64,000 bases of DNA from contig UQLN01000021.1 of the NCBI GenBank assembly GCA_900541965.1, positions 1 to 64,000 on the forward strand. The letters run 5' to 3'. Shown here in pieces: positions 9,921-19,409 of the stretch (its first letter is position 1; each line of letters opens with the position of its first letter). The DNA comes from an uncultured Parabacteroides sp. (GTDB lineage: Bacteria; Bacteroidota; Bacteroidia; Bacteroidales; Tannerellaceae). The notes beneath the pieces are model-generated. The model saw only the letters and a list, made by a program, of their open reading frames with translations, had not been told where the DNA came from and searched no databases. The position numbers were made by a program, and so were the translations under genes.

Positions 9921-9972
9921 TAGTGTGAAAAGGATTAGTTCTATCTGAACTCATGTTAAATATCAAGTAGGA

Positions 9973-10524
9973 ATGGTAATGGGAGATCTTGGTTATAACA
10001 ATGTTGATATTCAGACCGATTTTGACAAAATCTATGTCATGTATTTTTCCCGTATGCACCGTTTTGCAAAAGAATATGTTCTTTCAGATGAGGATGCTGA
10101 AAATATCGTGCAAGATGTTTTCTTAATGTTATGGGAAAAAAGGACGGTCTTAGATGTGCAAGTGAGCTTGCTCTCTTATCTTTTTTCTTTAGTGAAAAAT
10201 CGTTGTCTGGATTTTTTACGTCATCAAATAGTAGTAGAAGACTACAAACAAGAGTTAAGCGCTAAGTTAATTGCATTAGAGCAATTTAATTATACTTTTA
10301 ATACAGATGAAGATTTGGAGCGATTATTTTCATCAGCAATTGATAAATTACCGGAACGATGTCGTGAAATTTTTATTAAAAGTCGTTTAGACGGAAAGAA
10401 ATATCGCGAAATAGCGGAAGAACTCCATTTATCCGTGAATACTGTCGAAAATCAGATGACAATTGCTCTGAAGAAACTCAGGGCCGAATTGAAGGACTAT
10501 CTTCCCCTGTTATTTATCATATAA
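9973..10524 (+). CDS. ECF RNA polymerase sigma factor
   Basis: The 183-residue protein has sigma region 2 around residues 18-85, with DEDAENIVQDVFLMLWE, and region 4 around 125-175, with the HTH reading KYREIAEELHLSVNTVENQ. Length and layout fit the Bacteroidetes ECF factors that act with FecR-type anti-sigmas. The neighbouring FecR gene and the STN-bearing SusC make a full trans-envelope switch: substrate binding to SusC releases the sigma factor, which then transcribes the susCD genes. A second ATG two codons in (9979) is an alternative start. Its own promoter lies in the candidate invertible segment. Confidence 0.93.
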   Translation: MVMGDLGYNNVDIQTDFDKIYVMYFSRMHRFAKEYVLSDEDAENIVQDVFLMLWEKRTVLDVQVSLLSYLFSLVKNRCLDFLRHQIVVEDYKQELSAKLIALEQFNYTFNTDEDLERLFSSAIDKLPERCREIFIKSRLDGKKYREIAEELHLSVNTVENQMTIALKKLRAELKDYLPLLFII

Positions 10525-10604
10525 ATGTTAAATAATATTTATTTTAAATACCCTTTTGGTGGTAAATAAATCTTAAATCGCTCTATTCTACAAAAGCGAA
10601 AAGA

Positions 10605-11576
10605 ATGCACCAATTAATAGTAAGATATTTTAACGGAGAATTAACAGAAGAAGAAAAAAAACTGTTATTCTCCATGATGGATACAGATGCGGATTTAAGA
10701 AAAGAATTCGTGGCTGCTCAGAATTTGGGTGCATTGACATCTTGTTTACCCCAGAAGGAAGATACTATTGAAGGATTGAATCAACTATCTGTTTTTAAGC
10801 AGACACGTATAAAGAATGCATTTAGGATACCATATATACATATTCTAGGATATGCTGCTTCGATTTGTATCGCTATATTTTCGACATGGATGTTGATGCA
10901 GCCGGAGAAAATACAGGATGTATCTCCTGTTACATATGAAGAATTTATTACTCCGTCCGGTCAACGGGCTATGGTAAGATTGCATGATGGAACTACAGTA
11001 TGGTTAAATGCCCGGTCTGTTCTAAAATATCCGAATAGGTTTGAAAACGGGGAGCGTAAGGTGGAGCTGAATGGAGAAGCTTTTTTTGAAGTGGCTCATG
11101 ATGCTAAGAAGCCATTTATCGTTTCGACTGAAGATTTGGATATAAAAGTATTAGGGACGAAGTTCAATGTATTTGCATATAAAGGGCGTAAAGAGTTCAA
11201 TACGTCTCTGGTAGAAGGGGCTGTTAAGATTTATCATTCGAAAGATGAAGAACATGCTGTTTCATTAAAGCCGAATGAACGTGTTGATTTGGTTGGAAAC
11301 AAGCTTATCAAGCGGAATTTTGATAGTATGGATTTCCTTTTATGGAGAGATGGCATTTATTCATTTGACGATGTCTCTTTTGCCGAGATTATCAATAAGT
11401 TGGAATTGTATTATGATATAAATATAGAAGTGAAAAATTCTAATTTGAATGCATATAAATTTAGTGGAAAGTTTCGTCAAAGAGATGGCGTTGAAAATGT
11501 CCTTCATACTTTGAGGAAGGTGAAATATTTCTCTTATGTAAAAGATGAAGAACACAATAAAATAACAATACGGTAA
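10605..11576 (+). CDS. FecR-family anti-sigma factor
   Basis: This 323-residue inner-membrane regulator has a cytoplasmic N-terminal region that would hold the sigma factor. One membrane span lies near residues 80-100 (IHILGYAASICIAIFSTWM). A periplasmic FecR domain follows at about 115-215, with the typical GQRAMVRLHDGTTVWLNA and KPFIVST segments. A C-terminal DUF4974-type domain (about 250-323) would contact the STN domain of SusC. It starts 80 bp after the sigma gene, which suits co-transcription. Confidence 0.93.
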   Translation: MHQLIVRYFNGELTEEEKKLLFSMMDTDADLRKEFVAAQNLGALTSCLPQKEDTIEGLNQLSVFKQTRIKNAFRIPYIHILGYAASICIAIFSTWMLMQPEKIQDVSPVTYEEFITPSGQRAMVRLHDGTTVWLNARSVLKYPNRFENGERKVELNGEAFFEVAHDAKKPFIVSTEDLDIKVLGTKFNVFAYKGRKEFNTSLVEGAVKIYHSKDEEHAVSLKPNERVDLVGNKLIKRNFDSMDFLLWRDGIYSFDDVSFAEIINKLELYYDINIEVKNSNLNAYKFSGKFRQRDGVENVLHTLRKVKYFSYVKDEEHNKITIR

Positions 11577-11747
11577 TAATTAGTAAGTGATATAAATATG
11601 TATAACCTATAAATCTTTATTATTGCCTATGATATAAAAAAGAGGTCCTAACAAAAAGGACCGGAAAGTGTTGCAGCACTCTCCGGTCGACGCTAACACA
11701 AAATTCACACATTATTAATGTATTAACGAAATTAACGAGGTAAAGTT
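11577..11747 (+). promoter_or_regulatory. Structured susC leader, copy 1
   Basis: The 171-bp gap holds a block (TGTATAACC, then AAATCTTT and TTGCCTATGA) that is also present before the second susC at 21549-21706. It is followed by hairpins: GGTCCT with AGGACC, then a 10-bp stem with one mismatch built on CCGGAAAGTG. The shared upstream block is a good candidate for the ECF-sigma-dependent promoter, with the hairpins in the 5' UTR. That assignment is inferred from conservation between the copies only. Confidence 0.5.
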
Positions 11748-14700
11748 ATGAAAAAAGAATCGAAATTTCTAGATGTCATGAAAATTTCAACCTTTCTTCT
11801 TTCCGCTTGTGCTTTTTCGACATTTGCAGCTCCAACAAGCTCGCAGAATGCGAAGGTCAATATTAACGGGAATGGGATTACGATCGGTGATTTTATCGAT
11901 CAAGTAGAAAAACAGACAGATTATTTGTTTGTTTATAGTAAAAATGAAGTCAATACTAACGAAACGCTAGCTGTAAAATCTGGAAACAAAACAGTTTCTC
12001 AATATTTGAATGAAGCGTTTGGAAATTCCAACGTTAAGTTTGCTTTTGAAAACGATTATATCGTTTTAACAAAAAATGCTTCTCCGGTTGTTCAACAGGG
12101 TAAAAAAGTAAAAGGTGTTGTAAAAGACATAAATGGAGATCCTGTAATTGGTGCAAACGTTGTTGTAAAAGGAACCACAAATGGTTCAATTACAGATATT
12201 GATGGTAATTATTCAATAGAAGGCGTTCCGGCCGGTGCTGTATTGCAGATATCCTACATTGGTTATTTAACTAAGGAGGTTACTGTTGGAAATCAATCAT
12301 CAATTAATGTAGAATTGGCAGAAGATACTCAAGCGTTAGATGAAGTTGTCGTAGTGGGTTATGGTACTATGCGTAAATCTGATGTAACTGGTTCTATTGC
12401 TAGTACAAGAGGTGCAGATATTCTTAAAGCTCAATCGTTTAGTGCATTGGATGGCTTGAAGGGTAAAGCATCGGGTGTCAATATTTTCTCAAACTCTGGA
12501 CAGCCGGGTGCTGAAATTCGCGTTCTTATCCGTGGTGTAAGTACCATTAATGCCTCAACAAATCCATTGTATGTTGTGGATGGTGTGGTTATGGAAGATT
12601 TCCGTCTTCTTAACCCTAATGATATTGAGAATATTGAAGTTTTGAAAGATGCTTCTTCTGCTGCTATCTATGGTGCTCGCGGTGCTAATGGTGTTATTTT
12701 GGTAACAACTAAACGTGGTAAAAAAGATGGAGAAGGGGTTTCTGTTTCTTATCAAGGATCTGTAAGCTTTGGAACTATGGCCCGTTATATGGAAACTTTG
12801 TCTGCTTCTCAATGGCAGGAAGCTTTCATGCAAGGTTTATCTAATGCAAATACGTATCATGGAACTAGTTATTCTTTGAATAAAGCAGACCATTTTACTG
12901 ATCGACGTTATTTTGATGCGAATGGTAATGCAATTTATGATACAGACTGGCAAAAAGAAGCGACACGTACTTCTGTATCACATAATCATCAGTTAAATAT
13001 CCAGCAGTCAGGTAAGAACTCAACGATGGGTGCTTTCTTGAATTACACAGATCAACAGGGTTTGATGCTTAATTCATATATGAAGCGTATGAATGCCAAG
13101 ATTGCTTATGATGCGAAACCGACTACATGGTTATCTACTTCTGTTAACTTATTGGTTAACCATTCATGGGGTAATAATACTGACCATGGTGACGGTGGAC
13201 AAAATGCTCTTCGTACAATGATTGAAATGCCTGCATGGTATCCTGTTAAAAATCCTGATGGTTCATGGGCAGATGATAACACGGCTGTTTTCCAGGAAGT
13301 TGTAAAATATGCAGCTACAGCAGAAAAGGACGCTCAGATGGTACGTTTTTCTTCTGAAGACGGAGCTAATCCCGTACATTTCTTAAATTCTGTACAACGG
13401 AAACAATATCGTACACAAATATTTGGTAATGTCGGTTTAACATTCCATATTCTTCCGAATTTAGATTTAAGAACTCAATTTGGTATTGATAGCCATATAA
13501 ATACTAATCGTGAATATGGACCTCGTGATGTACATGACTTTGGAAAAGGTGATCAGGGTAATGCATATCAGTCAAATTCAAATACTCTTTATTGGCAGGA
13601 AGAAACATATTTGACATATCAGAATGTGTTTGGCAAACATCGTGTTAATGCTATGGCTGGTTTATCATGGCAAGAACGCACATATGAATCTTTCAATGCT
13701 ACTGCTAAAACGTTTGCTGATGATTATTATGGCTATCATAATATGGGAGCAGGAACACAGCGCCCTTCTGTCGGCTCAGATCATGACCGTTGGGCTATGA
13801 ACTCTTATTTCTTGCGTGTAGGTTATACTTTTGATGACAAATATATGGCAACTGTAACAGGTCGTTATGATGGTTCATCCAAGTTTGGTAAGAATAACAA
13901 ATATGCATTCTTCCCATCTGCCGGTTTAGCTTGGTTAATTTCTAATGAAGGCTTTATGAAAGATGTATCTGCTATCAGTACATTGAAATTGCATACAAGT
14001 TATGGTATAATGGGTAATAGTGAAATCGGAACATATTCTTCATTAGCAACAATAGGCCAGGGAACAACTGTAATTGGTGGTGAAACTGTAACTACTGCTT
14101 ATGTAAGTAAAATGGCTAATAAGGATTTGAAGTGGGAAAAGACTGCTCAATTCGATTTAGGTGTAAACTTAGGTTTGTTTAAAGATCGTTTGTCATTTGA
14201 TGTATCATTCTATCATAAATATACAAGTGATTTGTTATATAGCCGTCCGTTACCTTATTCCACAGGATTTTCTGATATAACAGCAAATATTGGAGAGGTA
14301 TCCAATAGAGGTCTTGACTTCATGGTTAATGCAACTCCTGTTATGAATCGTGATTTTACATGGTCTACAACACTAAATTTGAACTACAACAAAAATAAAG
14401 TTGAAAAGTTAGGAGCTAATGATGAGACTATCTGGAACAACTGGGGTACTTTAAAAGTGGGTGAATCTCTTTCTTCTTTCGGTGGATACGAATGGTTAGG
14501 AATTTATGATTCAGGAGACCAGATTGGACGTAGTAAAATTGCAACGGAAAAAACTATTTTAGGAAAAGGTTTACCTGACTGGACTGGTAGCTTTATTAAC
14601 AATTTTAGTTATAAAAACTTTGATCTTACTTTGGATATGCAGTTTATGTGGGGGGTTGATGTATTGCAAGACTTCCTTCACTCAACTCAGTCTCGTTTCT

Positions 14701-15089
14701 TAACATCGGGTCTTTCTACAATTTTGACCGATGCTTGGACTCCGACAAATACAGATACAAATGTACAGATGATTTATAACCGTCCTTATGGTGATGGATA
14801 TAGTGATCAGAATTTTAACTCATCTTGGATTTCTGACGGTTCTTATTTCCGTCTTAATCTTGTACAGTTAGGATATACATTGAGCCAGTCTGCTGTTCAG
14901 AAAATAGGATTAAAAAGTTTGCGAGTGTATTTCAATGTAAACAATGCATTTATGCTCTGTTCTAAAGACTTTAAAGGATATGATCCGGAATCATCCTCTA
15001 AAGGAACTTCAGCATGGGGACAAAATGTTATGTTCTTCGCTTATCCGAAGGCTCGTACGTTTACATTAGGTGCAAATGTTACATTCTAA
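11748..15089 (+). CDS. SusC/RagA-family TonB-dependent receptor with STN domain
   Basis: At 1113 residues this is a full SusC-type outer-membrane transporter for glycans. Order of domains: signal peptide (1-28); STN signalling domain (about 48-108, with FIDQVEKQTDYLFVYSKNEV); carboxypeptidase-regulatory-like beta domain (about 118-200, GVVKDINGDPVIGANVVVKG); plug with DEVVVVGYGTMRKSDVTGSI near 198-217; then the 22-strand barrel. The STN domain marks it as the partner of the upstream FecR/sigma pair. With the SusD protein 15 bp downstream it would import manno-oligosaccharides. Confidence 0.95.
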   Translation: MKKESKFLDVMKISTFLLSACAFSTFAAPTSSQNAKVNINGNGITIGDFIDQVEKQTDYLFVYSKNEVNTNETLAVKSGNKTVSQYLNEAFGNSNVKFAFENDYIVLTKNASPVVQQGKKVKGVVKDINGDPVIGANVVVKGTTNGSITDIDGNYSIEGVPAGAVLQISYIGYLTKEVTVGNQSSINVELAEDTQALDEVVVVGYGTMRKSDVTGSIASTRGADILKAQSFSALDGLKGKASGVNIFSNSGQPGAEIRVLIRGVSTINASTNPLYVVDGVVMEDFRLLNPNDIENIEVLKDASSAAIYGARGANGVILVTTKRGKKDGEGVSVSYQGSVSFGTMARYMETLSASQWQEAFMQGLSNANTYHGTSYSLNKADHFTDRRYFDANGNAIYDTDWQKEATRTSVSHNHQLNIQQSGKNSTMGAFLNYTDQQGLMLNSYMKRMNAKIAYDAKPTTWLSTSVNLLVNHSWGNNTDHGDGGQNALRTMIEMPAWYPVKNPDGSWADDNTAVFQEVVKYAATAEKDAQMVRFSSEDGANPVHFLNSVQRKQYRTQIFGNVGLTFHILPNLDLRTQFGIDSHINTNREYGPRDVHDFGKGDQGNAYQSNSNTLYWQEETYLTYQNVFGKHRVNAMAGLSWQERTYESFNATAKTFADDYYGYHNMGAGTQRPSVGSDHDRWAMNSYFLRVGYTFDDKYMATVTGRYDGSSKFGKNNKYAFFPSAGLAWLISNEGFMKDVSAISTLKLHTSYGIMGNSEIGTYSSLATIGQGTTVIGGETVTTAYVSKMANKDLKWEKTAQFDLGVNLGLFKDRLSFDVSFYHKYTSDLLYSRPLPYSTGFSDITANIGEVSNRGLDFMVNATPVMNRDFTWSTTLNLNYNKNKVEKLGANDETIWNNWGTLKVGESLSSFGGYEWLGIYDSGDQIGRSKIATEKTILGKGLPDWTGSFINNFSYKNFDLTLDMQFMWGVDVLQDFLHSTQSRFLTSGLSTILTDAWTPTNTDTNVQMIYNRPYGDGYSDQNFNSSWISDGSYFRLNLVQLGYTLSQSAVQKIGLKSLRVYFNVNNAFMLCSKDFKGYDPESSSKGTSAWGQNVMFFAYPKARTFTLGANVTF

Positions 15090-15104
15090 TAAAAAAATGA
15101 TCGT

Positions 15105-16769
15105 ATGAAAAAGATAAAATATATTGTATTTAGTGCAGTAAGTTTACTTACATTAGCAACTACGTCATGTACTGATTTTTTGGAAGAAGAACCATTGGAT
15201 CTTAAGACAGATGGCCAATTTTGGACTTCTGATACAGATGCGCAATCAGCCGTGAACATGGTGTATTATGGAGGTGTTCCATATTTGTATGGTGGTCGTA
15301 ATAATGGTTGGCAGCCTACTAGACTTATGTATAATGGCTTGTTGTCTGGTTTATTTACAGATGATAAGAAAGATGGAGACTTTTCTTCTAATGCTGAAAC
15401 ATTAAATATAAATTTCCAGACAGTTGCTGGTGATGTTGGTGAAATTTGGCGTGAACCTTATGTTTGTATAGGTCGGTGTAATGTATTGGATTTGAGATTG
15501 CCTGAAATGGTTGCTGCTGGTATTATTTCAGAAGATAGAAAAAATGAATTACTGGCACAGGCATACTTTTTCCGTGCATGGTCTTATTTTTTCCTAATCA
15601 AAGAGTTCGGTTGTAAAGATGGCGAAGCTCAGGATGGCGGTAATGGTGGTGTTCCTTTGGTTTTGGAACCTTATGAAACAACAGACCCATCAGTTATTAA
15701 TAAGCCACGTGCTTCCATAACAGAAGTGTATAAGCAAATAGAAAAGGACTTGATAGAAGCAATTAAATATTTGCCTAATAAAACGTTTTATGATAATGGT
15801 TGTCGCATAACAAAACCTGCAGCACAAACTTTATTAGCTTCTGTATATTTACAGTGGGCTGGATATCCTTTACAAAATACAGCTATGTATGAGCAGGCCG
15901 CTAAAATGGCAGAAGCTGTGCTTACAGGTGGAGCTGGACATGAACTGGAAAAGAGTGAAGATGCCGGAGAAAACCAGAAGAGTGCGTTTAATAAAATTAG
16001 AAATAGTAAAACGTCAAAAGAGATTATCTATGCAATAGAATATGATCAATCTCTGGATCGTGGTAATCCGTACATTAATGCTTGTATGACTAATCAAGCA
16101 ACAGCTTGGACAGAGAATGATAATTCTAAAGTGTTTGCGACAAGTGTATTGGCGAATATGTATCATGCCAGCGATGTTGTTCTTGATAGCTATGTAGATG
16201 GAGATGTTCGTATTAAGGAAAAGAACTTTTTCTTTACGACTTATAAATCATCCACAGGAAAAGAATTCCATTGCAATCAATATGATAACTGGTTCTGGTA
16301 TGAAGATTATGCTATGGTCAATTCAAAAGGCGGTAGCTGGAATTTCCCGGTATTTCGTTTATCTGACGTTTATCTGATTGCTGCTGAAGCATTATTGAAA
16401 CAGGCTACTCCAGATCAAGGAAAAGCAAGAACTTATTTGGAGACTGTTCGTAAACGTGCATTTACTGTAAATGGAACTTTGGATACTGGCTATGATTTGC
16501 CTACAACAATTACAGTTGGTGATGTTTTGACAGAACGTTTGCACGAGTTCCCGTTAGAATTAAAGGTTTGGGATGATATTCGTAGAAACCGCTTATATCC
16601 ACAGGTTCAATCTGATAATTCTTTGGAATGGGTTGATATAGCAACTGCTGAAACGTATAATAAACGTGATGGTAAGACCTTTAAGAATAACTTGCATATG
16701 TTATTATGGCCGATACCACAAGGTGCAATGGAACGTAATCCTAGCTTGGCACAGAACCCTGGTTATTAA
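15105..16769 (+). CDS. SusD/RagB-family glycan-binding lipoprotein
   Basis: The 554-residue protein has a lipoprotein signal with Cys22 (ATTSC) followed by the typical SusD start DFLEEEPLDLKTDGQFW. Helical TPR-like stretches (AYFFRAWSYFFLIKEFG) and the C-terminal RagB signature (RLHEFPLELKVWDDIRRN, then LLWPIPQGAMERNPSLAQNPGY) are present. It would sit as a lid on the SusC barrel at the cell surface and hold the glycan. It follows susC by 15 bp; a strong terminator lies just after it. Confidence 0.94.
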   Translation: MKKIKYIVFSAVSLLTLATTSCTDFLEEEPLDLKTDGQFWTSDTDAQSAVNMVYYGGVPYLYGGRNNGWQPTRLMYNGLLSGLFTDDKKDGDFSSNAETLNINFQTVAGDVGEIWREPYVCIGRCNVLDLRLPEMVAAGIISEDRKNELLAQAYFFRAWSYFFLIKEFGCKDGEAQDGGNGGVPLVLEPYETTDPSVINKPRASITEVYKQIEKDLIEAIKYLPNKTFYDNGCRITKPAAQTLLASVYLQWAGYPLQNTAMYEQAAKMAEAVLTGGAGHELEKSEDAGENQKSAFNKIRNSKTSKEIIYAIEYDQSLDRGNPYINACMTNQATAWTENDNSKVFATSVLANMYHASDVVLDSYVDGDVRIKEKNFFFTTYKSSTGKEFHCNQYDNWFWYEDYAMVNSKGGSWNFPVFRLSDVYLIAAEALLKQATPDQGKARTYLETVRKRAFTVNGTLDTGYDLPTTITVGDVLTERLHEFPLELKVWDDIRRNRLYPQVQSDNSLEWVDIATAETYNKRDGKTFKNNLHMLLWPIPQGAMERNPSLAQNPGY

Positions 16770-16817
16770 TTGACATATTGATCCACCTGTGTAACGGGCT
16801 GATCTATATCTATATGG

Positions 16818-16853
16818 AAGGGTATAGCTGATTCAGCTATACCCTTCTTTTTT
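16818..16853 (+). terminator. Terminator/attenuator between susD and GH92, copy 1
   Basis: A stem of AAGGGTATAGC pairs with GCTATACCCTT around a short loop and runs into TTCTTTTTT. It lies between susD and the GH92 gene, so it may lower GH92 expression relative to susCD. A matching arrangement occurs in the second copy of the block. Confidence 0.8.
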
Positions 16854-16872
16854 AACCTTTAAAAATTATAAC

Positions 16873-19143
16873 ATGAAACAAATTCTTATTTCTTTATGCC
16901 TTATTGCCGGTTTAGGATTTGATGCCTCGGCTCAAAAAACGGATTTGACAAAATATGTGAATACTTTACAAGGAACAAATTCAAAACATGAATTGACAAG
17001 GGGAAATACCTATGCCACGACCGCATTACCTTGGGGTATGAATTTCTGGACACCACAGACTGGCCCGAATGGTAGCGGATGGATTTATCAACACTTTAAA
17101 GATTCTATCCGTGGGTTCAGGCAGACACACCAGTGCAGCTCCTGGACAAATGACTATTCCGCTTTTTCTTTGATGCCTGTTACTGGCAAATTAGAGGTAA
17201 ATCAGTATAAAAGAGCAGCTAAATTCAGCCATAAAAATGAGATAGCTCATCCGGATTATTATAAAGTTACTTTTGATAATAAAATTACTACAGAAATGTC
17301 GCCTACGGAAAGAGGTGTACATATGCGTTTTTCATTTCCGGGAAAAGGAGATTCTTATGTAGTGTTAGATGCAAATAATAGAGGCAGTTGTGTTAAAATT
17401 ATACCCACAGAACGTAAAATAATTGGTTACAATAAAAATGCAAACCATAGCGTTCCTAAAAATTTCGCGAACTATTTTGTTATTGAATTTGATAAACCTT
17501 TTGAATCGTACGGAACATGGACCGGTAATGAAGGTTTGATTGCAGAAGGTAATACTGATGCAGAAAGTGAATATACTGGTGCTTATATCCAATTTAAAAA
17601 AGGTTCTAAGGTACAGGCTAAAATAGCATCTTCTTTTATTAGCTATGAACAGGCGGAATTGAATCTGAAGAAGGAGCTGGGTTCATTTAAATCATTGGAA
17701 CAGACACGTGCAGCCGCAAAAGAAGCCTGGAACAAACAGTTAGGTAAAATTCAGGTAGAAGGTGGCTCGGAAGAATTGAAATCTACATTTTATTCTTGCT
17801 TCTTCCGTTCTATGCTTTTCCCGCGTAAGTTCTATGAGCATGATGAAGCTGGTAATCCGATATATTACAGTCCGTATGATGGAAAAGTTCATGAGGGATT
17901 GATGTATACGGATAATGGATTCTGGGATACATTCAGAGCTCAATTTCCTTTGAATGCAATTTTGCATCCTGAATTTCATAACAATTATATTACAAGCTTG
18001 ATTACGGCTTACGATCAGAGCGGCTGGTTACCTTCATGGTCTTTCCCTGGTCATCAGGGCGGTATGATTGGTAATCATGCATTATCGTTGATTGCAGATG
18101 CCTGGGCTAAAGGTTTCCGCTCTTATGATCCGAAACATGCCATGGAAGCAATGTTCCATGAAGTAACTAATAAGGGACCTGGTGGACCGGCTAATGGTCG
18201 TGAAGGTTGGAAAGAGTATTTCATTTATGGGTATGTTCCATATCCTGATGTACGTGAAGCAACAGCTAAAACATTGGAATATTGCTATAATGACTGGTGT
18301 GCAATGGAGTTTGCAAAGATGACAGGACAGCCATTCTATGAAGAACAGTTTAAAAAGCAAATATACAACTACAAAAATGTATTCGATCCTTCTGTAGGAT
18401 TTATGCGTGGACGTCAGAATGATGGTAACTGGTATCCTAATTTTGATCCGACAGAATGGGGCGGTCCGTTTACGGAAGGTTGTGCATGGCATTATGTATG
18501 GTCTGTGTTCCATGATGTAAAGGGATTGATTGATTTGATAGGGGGTGATAAATCTTTTGTCGCTAAATTGGACGCTGTATTTTCTTCTCCTAATACATTT
18601 AAAGTTGGAACTTACAACCGCGTTATCCATGAAATGGCAGAAATGGAAATGATTAATATGGGACAATATGCTCATGGAAATCAGCCGATTCAGCACATGA
18701 TTTATTTGTATAACTATGCTGGGGAGCCTTGGAAATCACAGAAATGGGCACGTAAGATAATGAACGATCTGTATAATTCGACTCCTGATGGTTATCCGGG
18801 TGATGAGGACCAGGGGCAGACTTCTTCTTGGTATGTTATCAGTGCAATGGGCTTGTATTCAGTTTGTCCGGGTACAACGGAATATGTAATAGGTAGTCCG
18901 GTATTCCCGAAAATGACGATACAACTTGAAAATGGTAAGAAGTTGGTTATTGAAGCAGAAGGCAATAGTCCTGAAAATGTGTATATACAGTCTGCATCTT
19001 TGAATGGCAAACCATTCACAAGAAACTATCTGCAATATGACGAGTTGATGAATGGTGGTGTTATTCGTTATCAGATGGGTAATACACCAGCTCTTAACAG
19101 AGGGACTTCAATGGCTGATCGTCCATTCTCTTTGTCTAAATAA
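16873..19143 (+). CDS. GH92 alpha-mannosidase (Gln at general-acid position)
   Basis: This 756-residue enzyme has a signal peptide ending DASAQ and no lipobox, so it is probably periplasmic. GH92 marks include YVNTLQGTNS, a PWGMNFWTPQTG loop, HGNQPIQHMIYLYNYAG and GDEDQGQTSSWYV. Gln604 replaces the expected general-acid Glu; Asp644 and Asp646 are kept. It is closely similar to the gene at 26858 and belongs to the duplicated block. It could act on a substrate with an activated leaving group, or be a weak or altered enzyme; the sequence does not decide this. Confidence 0.92.
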   Translation: MKQILISLCLIAGLGFDASAQKTDLTKYVNTLQGTNSKHELTRGNTYATTALPWGMNFWTPQTGPNGSGWIYQHFKDSIRGFRQTHQCSSWTNDYSAFSLMPVTGKLEVNQYKRAAKFSHKNEIAHPDYYKVTFDNKITTEMSPTERGVHMRFSFPGKGDSYVVLDANNRGSCVKIIPTERKIIGYNKNANHSVPKNFANYFVIEFDKPFESYGTWTGNEGLIAEGNTDAESEYTGAYIQFKKGSKVQAKIASSFISYEQAELNLKKELGSFKSLEQTRAAAKEAWNKQLGKIQVEGGSEELKSTFYSCFFRSMLFPRKFYEHDEAGNPIYYSPYDGKVHEGLMYTDNGFWDTFRAQFPLNAILHPEFHNNYITSLITAYDQSGWLPSWSFPGHQGGMIGNHALSLIADAWAKGFRSYDPKHAMEAMFHEVTNKGPGGPANGREGWKEYFIYGYVPYPDVREATAKTLEYCYNDWCAMEFAKMTGQPFYEEQFKKQIYNYKNVFDPSVGFMRGRQNDGNWYPNFDPTEWGGPFTEGCAWHYVWSVFHDVKGLIDLIGGDKSFVAKLDAVFSSPNTFKVGTYNRVIHEMAEMEMINMGQYAHGNQPIQHMIYLYNYAGEPWKSQKWARKIMNDLYNSTPDGYPGDEDQGQTSSWYVISAMGLYSVCPGTTEYVIGSPVFPKMTIQLENGKKLVIEAEGNSPENVYIQSASLNGKPFTRNYLQYDELMNGGVIRYQMGNTPALNRGTSMADRPFSLSK

Positions 19144-19197
19144 CAGATACGCTGATTTATAAAAATTGACAGGTGCTCTCTAAAAAGAGAGTATATC

Positions 19198-19240
19198 AGA
19201 GGATCATAAAAAACGAAACTTTTTTATGATCCTCTTTTTT
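19198..19240 (+). terminator. Terminator after first susCD-GH92 block
   Basis: A 16-bp perfect stem, AGAGGATCATAAAAAA with its complement at 19220-19235, is followed by TTTTT. It ends the first PUL copy. The rest of the gap up to 19409 has no convincing gene. Confidence 0.85.
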
Positions 19241-19409
19241 ATCTTTCCTTAAAGCGATTAGTTTATTTTAGATTATTCTTGGTTTGATTTAACCAAATGA
19301 GAAATAAACACTTTGCAGAGTTTTTAAGAAGTAGAGGTTACTCCAAGACCAAGCACCAACGCGGATTTCGAAAGGATCTTTTTATATTGATTGAAGTTTT
19401 GGGATATGG

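Larger units (their letters stand above)
9714..9952. repeat. Candidate invertible promoter segment upstream of the ECF sigma factor
   Basis: Perfect 18-bp inverted repeats lie at 9714-9731 and 9935-9952. Each arm contains the palindrome AGTTC-N5-GAACT; the asymmetric centre AGATA is reversed to TATCT in the other arm. Between the arms lie a strong hairpin (9756-9824) and a Bacteroidetes -7 box TATATTTG at 9913-9920. From memory, AGTTC-N5-GAACT is a motif reported at tyrosine-recombinase-switched promoters of B. fragilis surface-protein genes. In the orientation given, the promoter faces the sigma gene (ON). After inversion it would read antisense into GH38. No recombinase gene is adjacent. 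Confidence 0.65.

Noticed and set aside
9714..9952. MITE (small non-autonomous transposon)
   Set aside because: The 18-bp ends look like terminal repeats, but no target-site duplication flanks them, and the palindromic AGTTC-N5-GAACT arms with an enclosed promoter fit an inversion site better.
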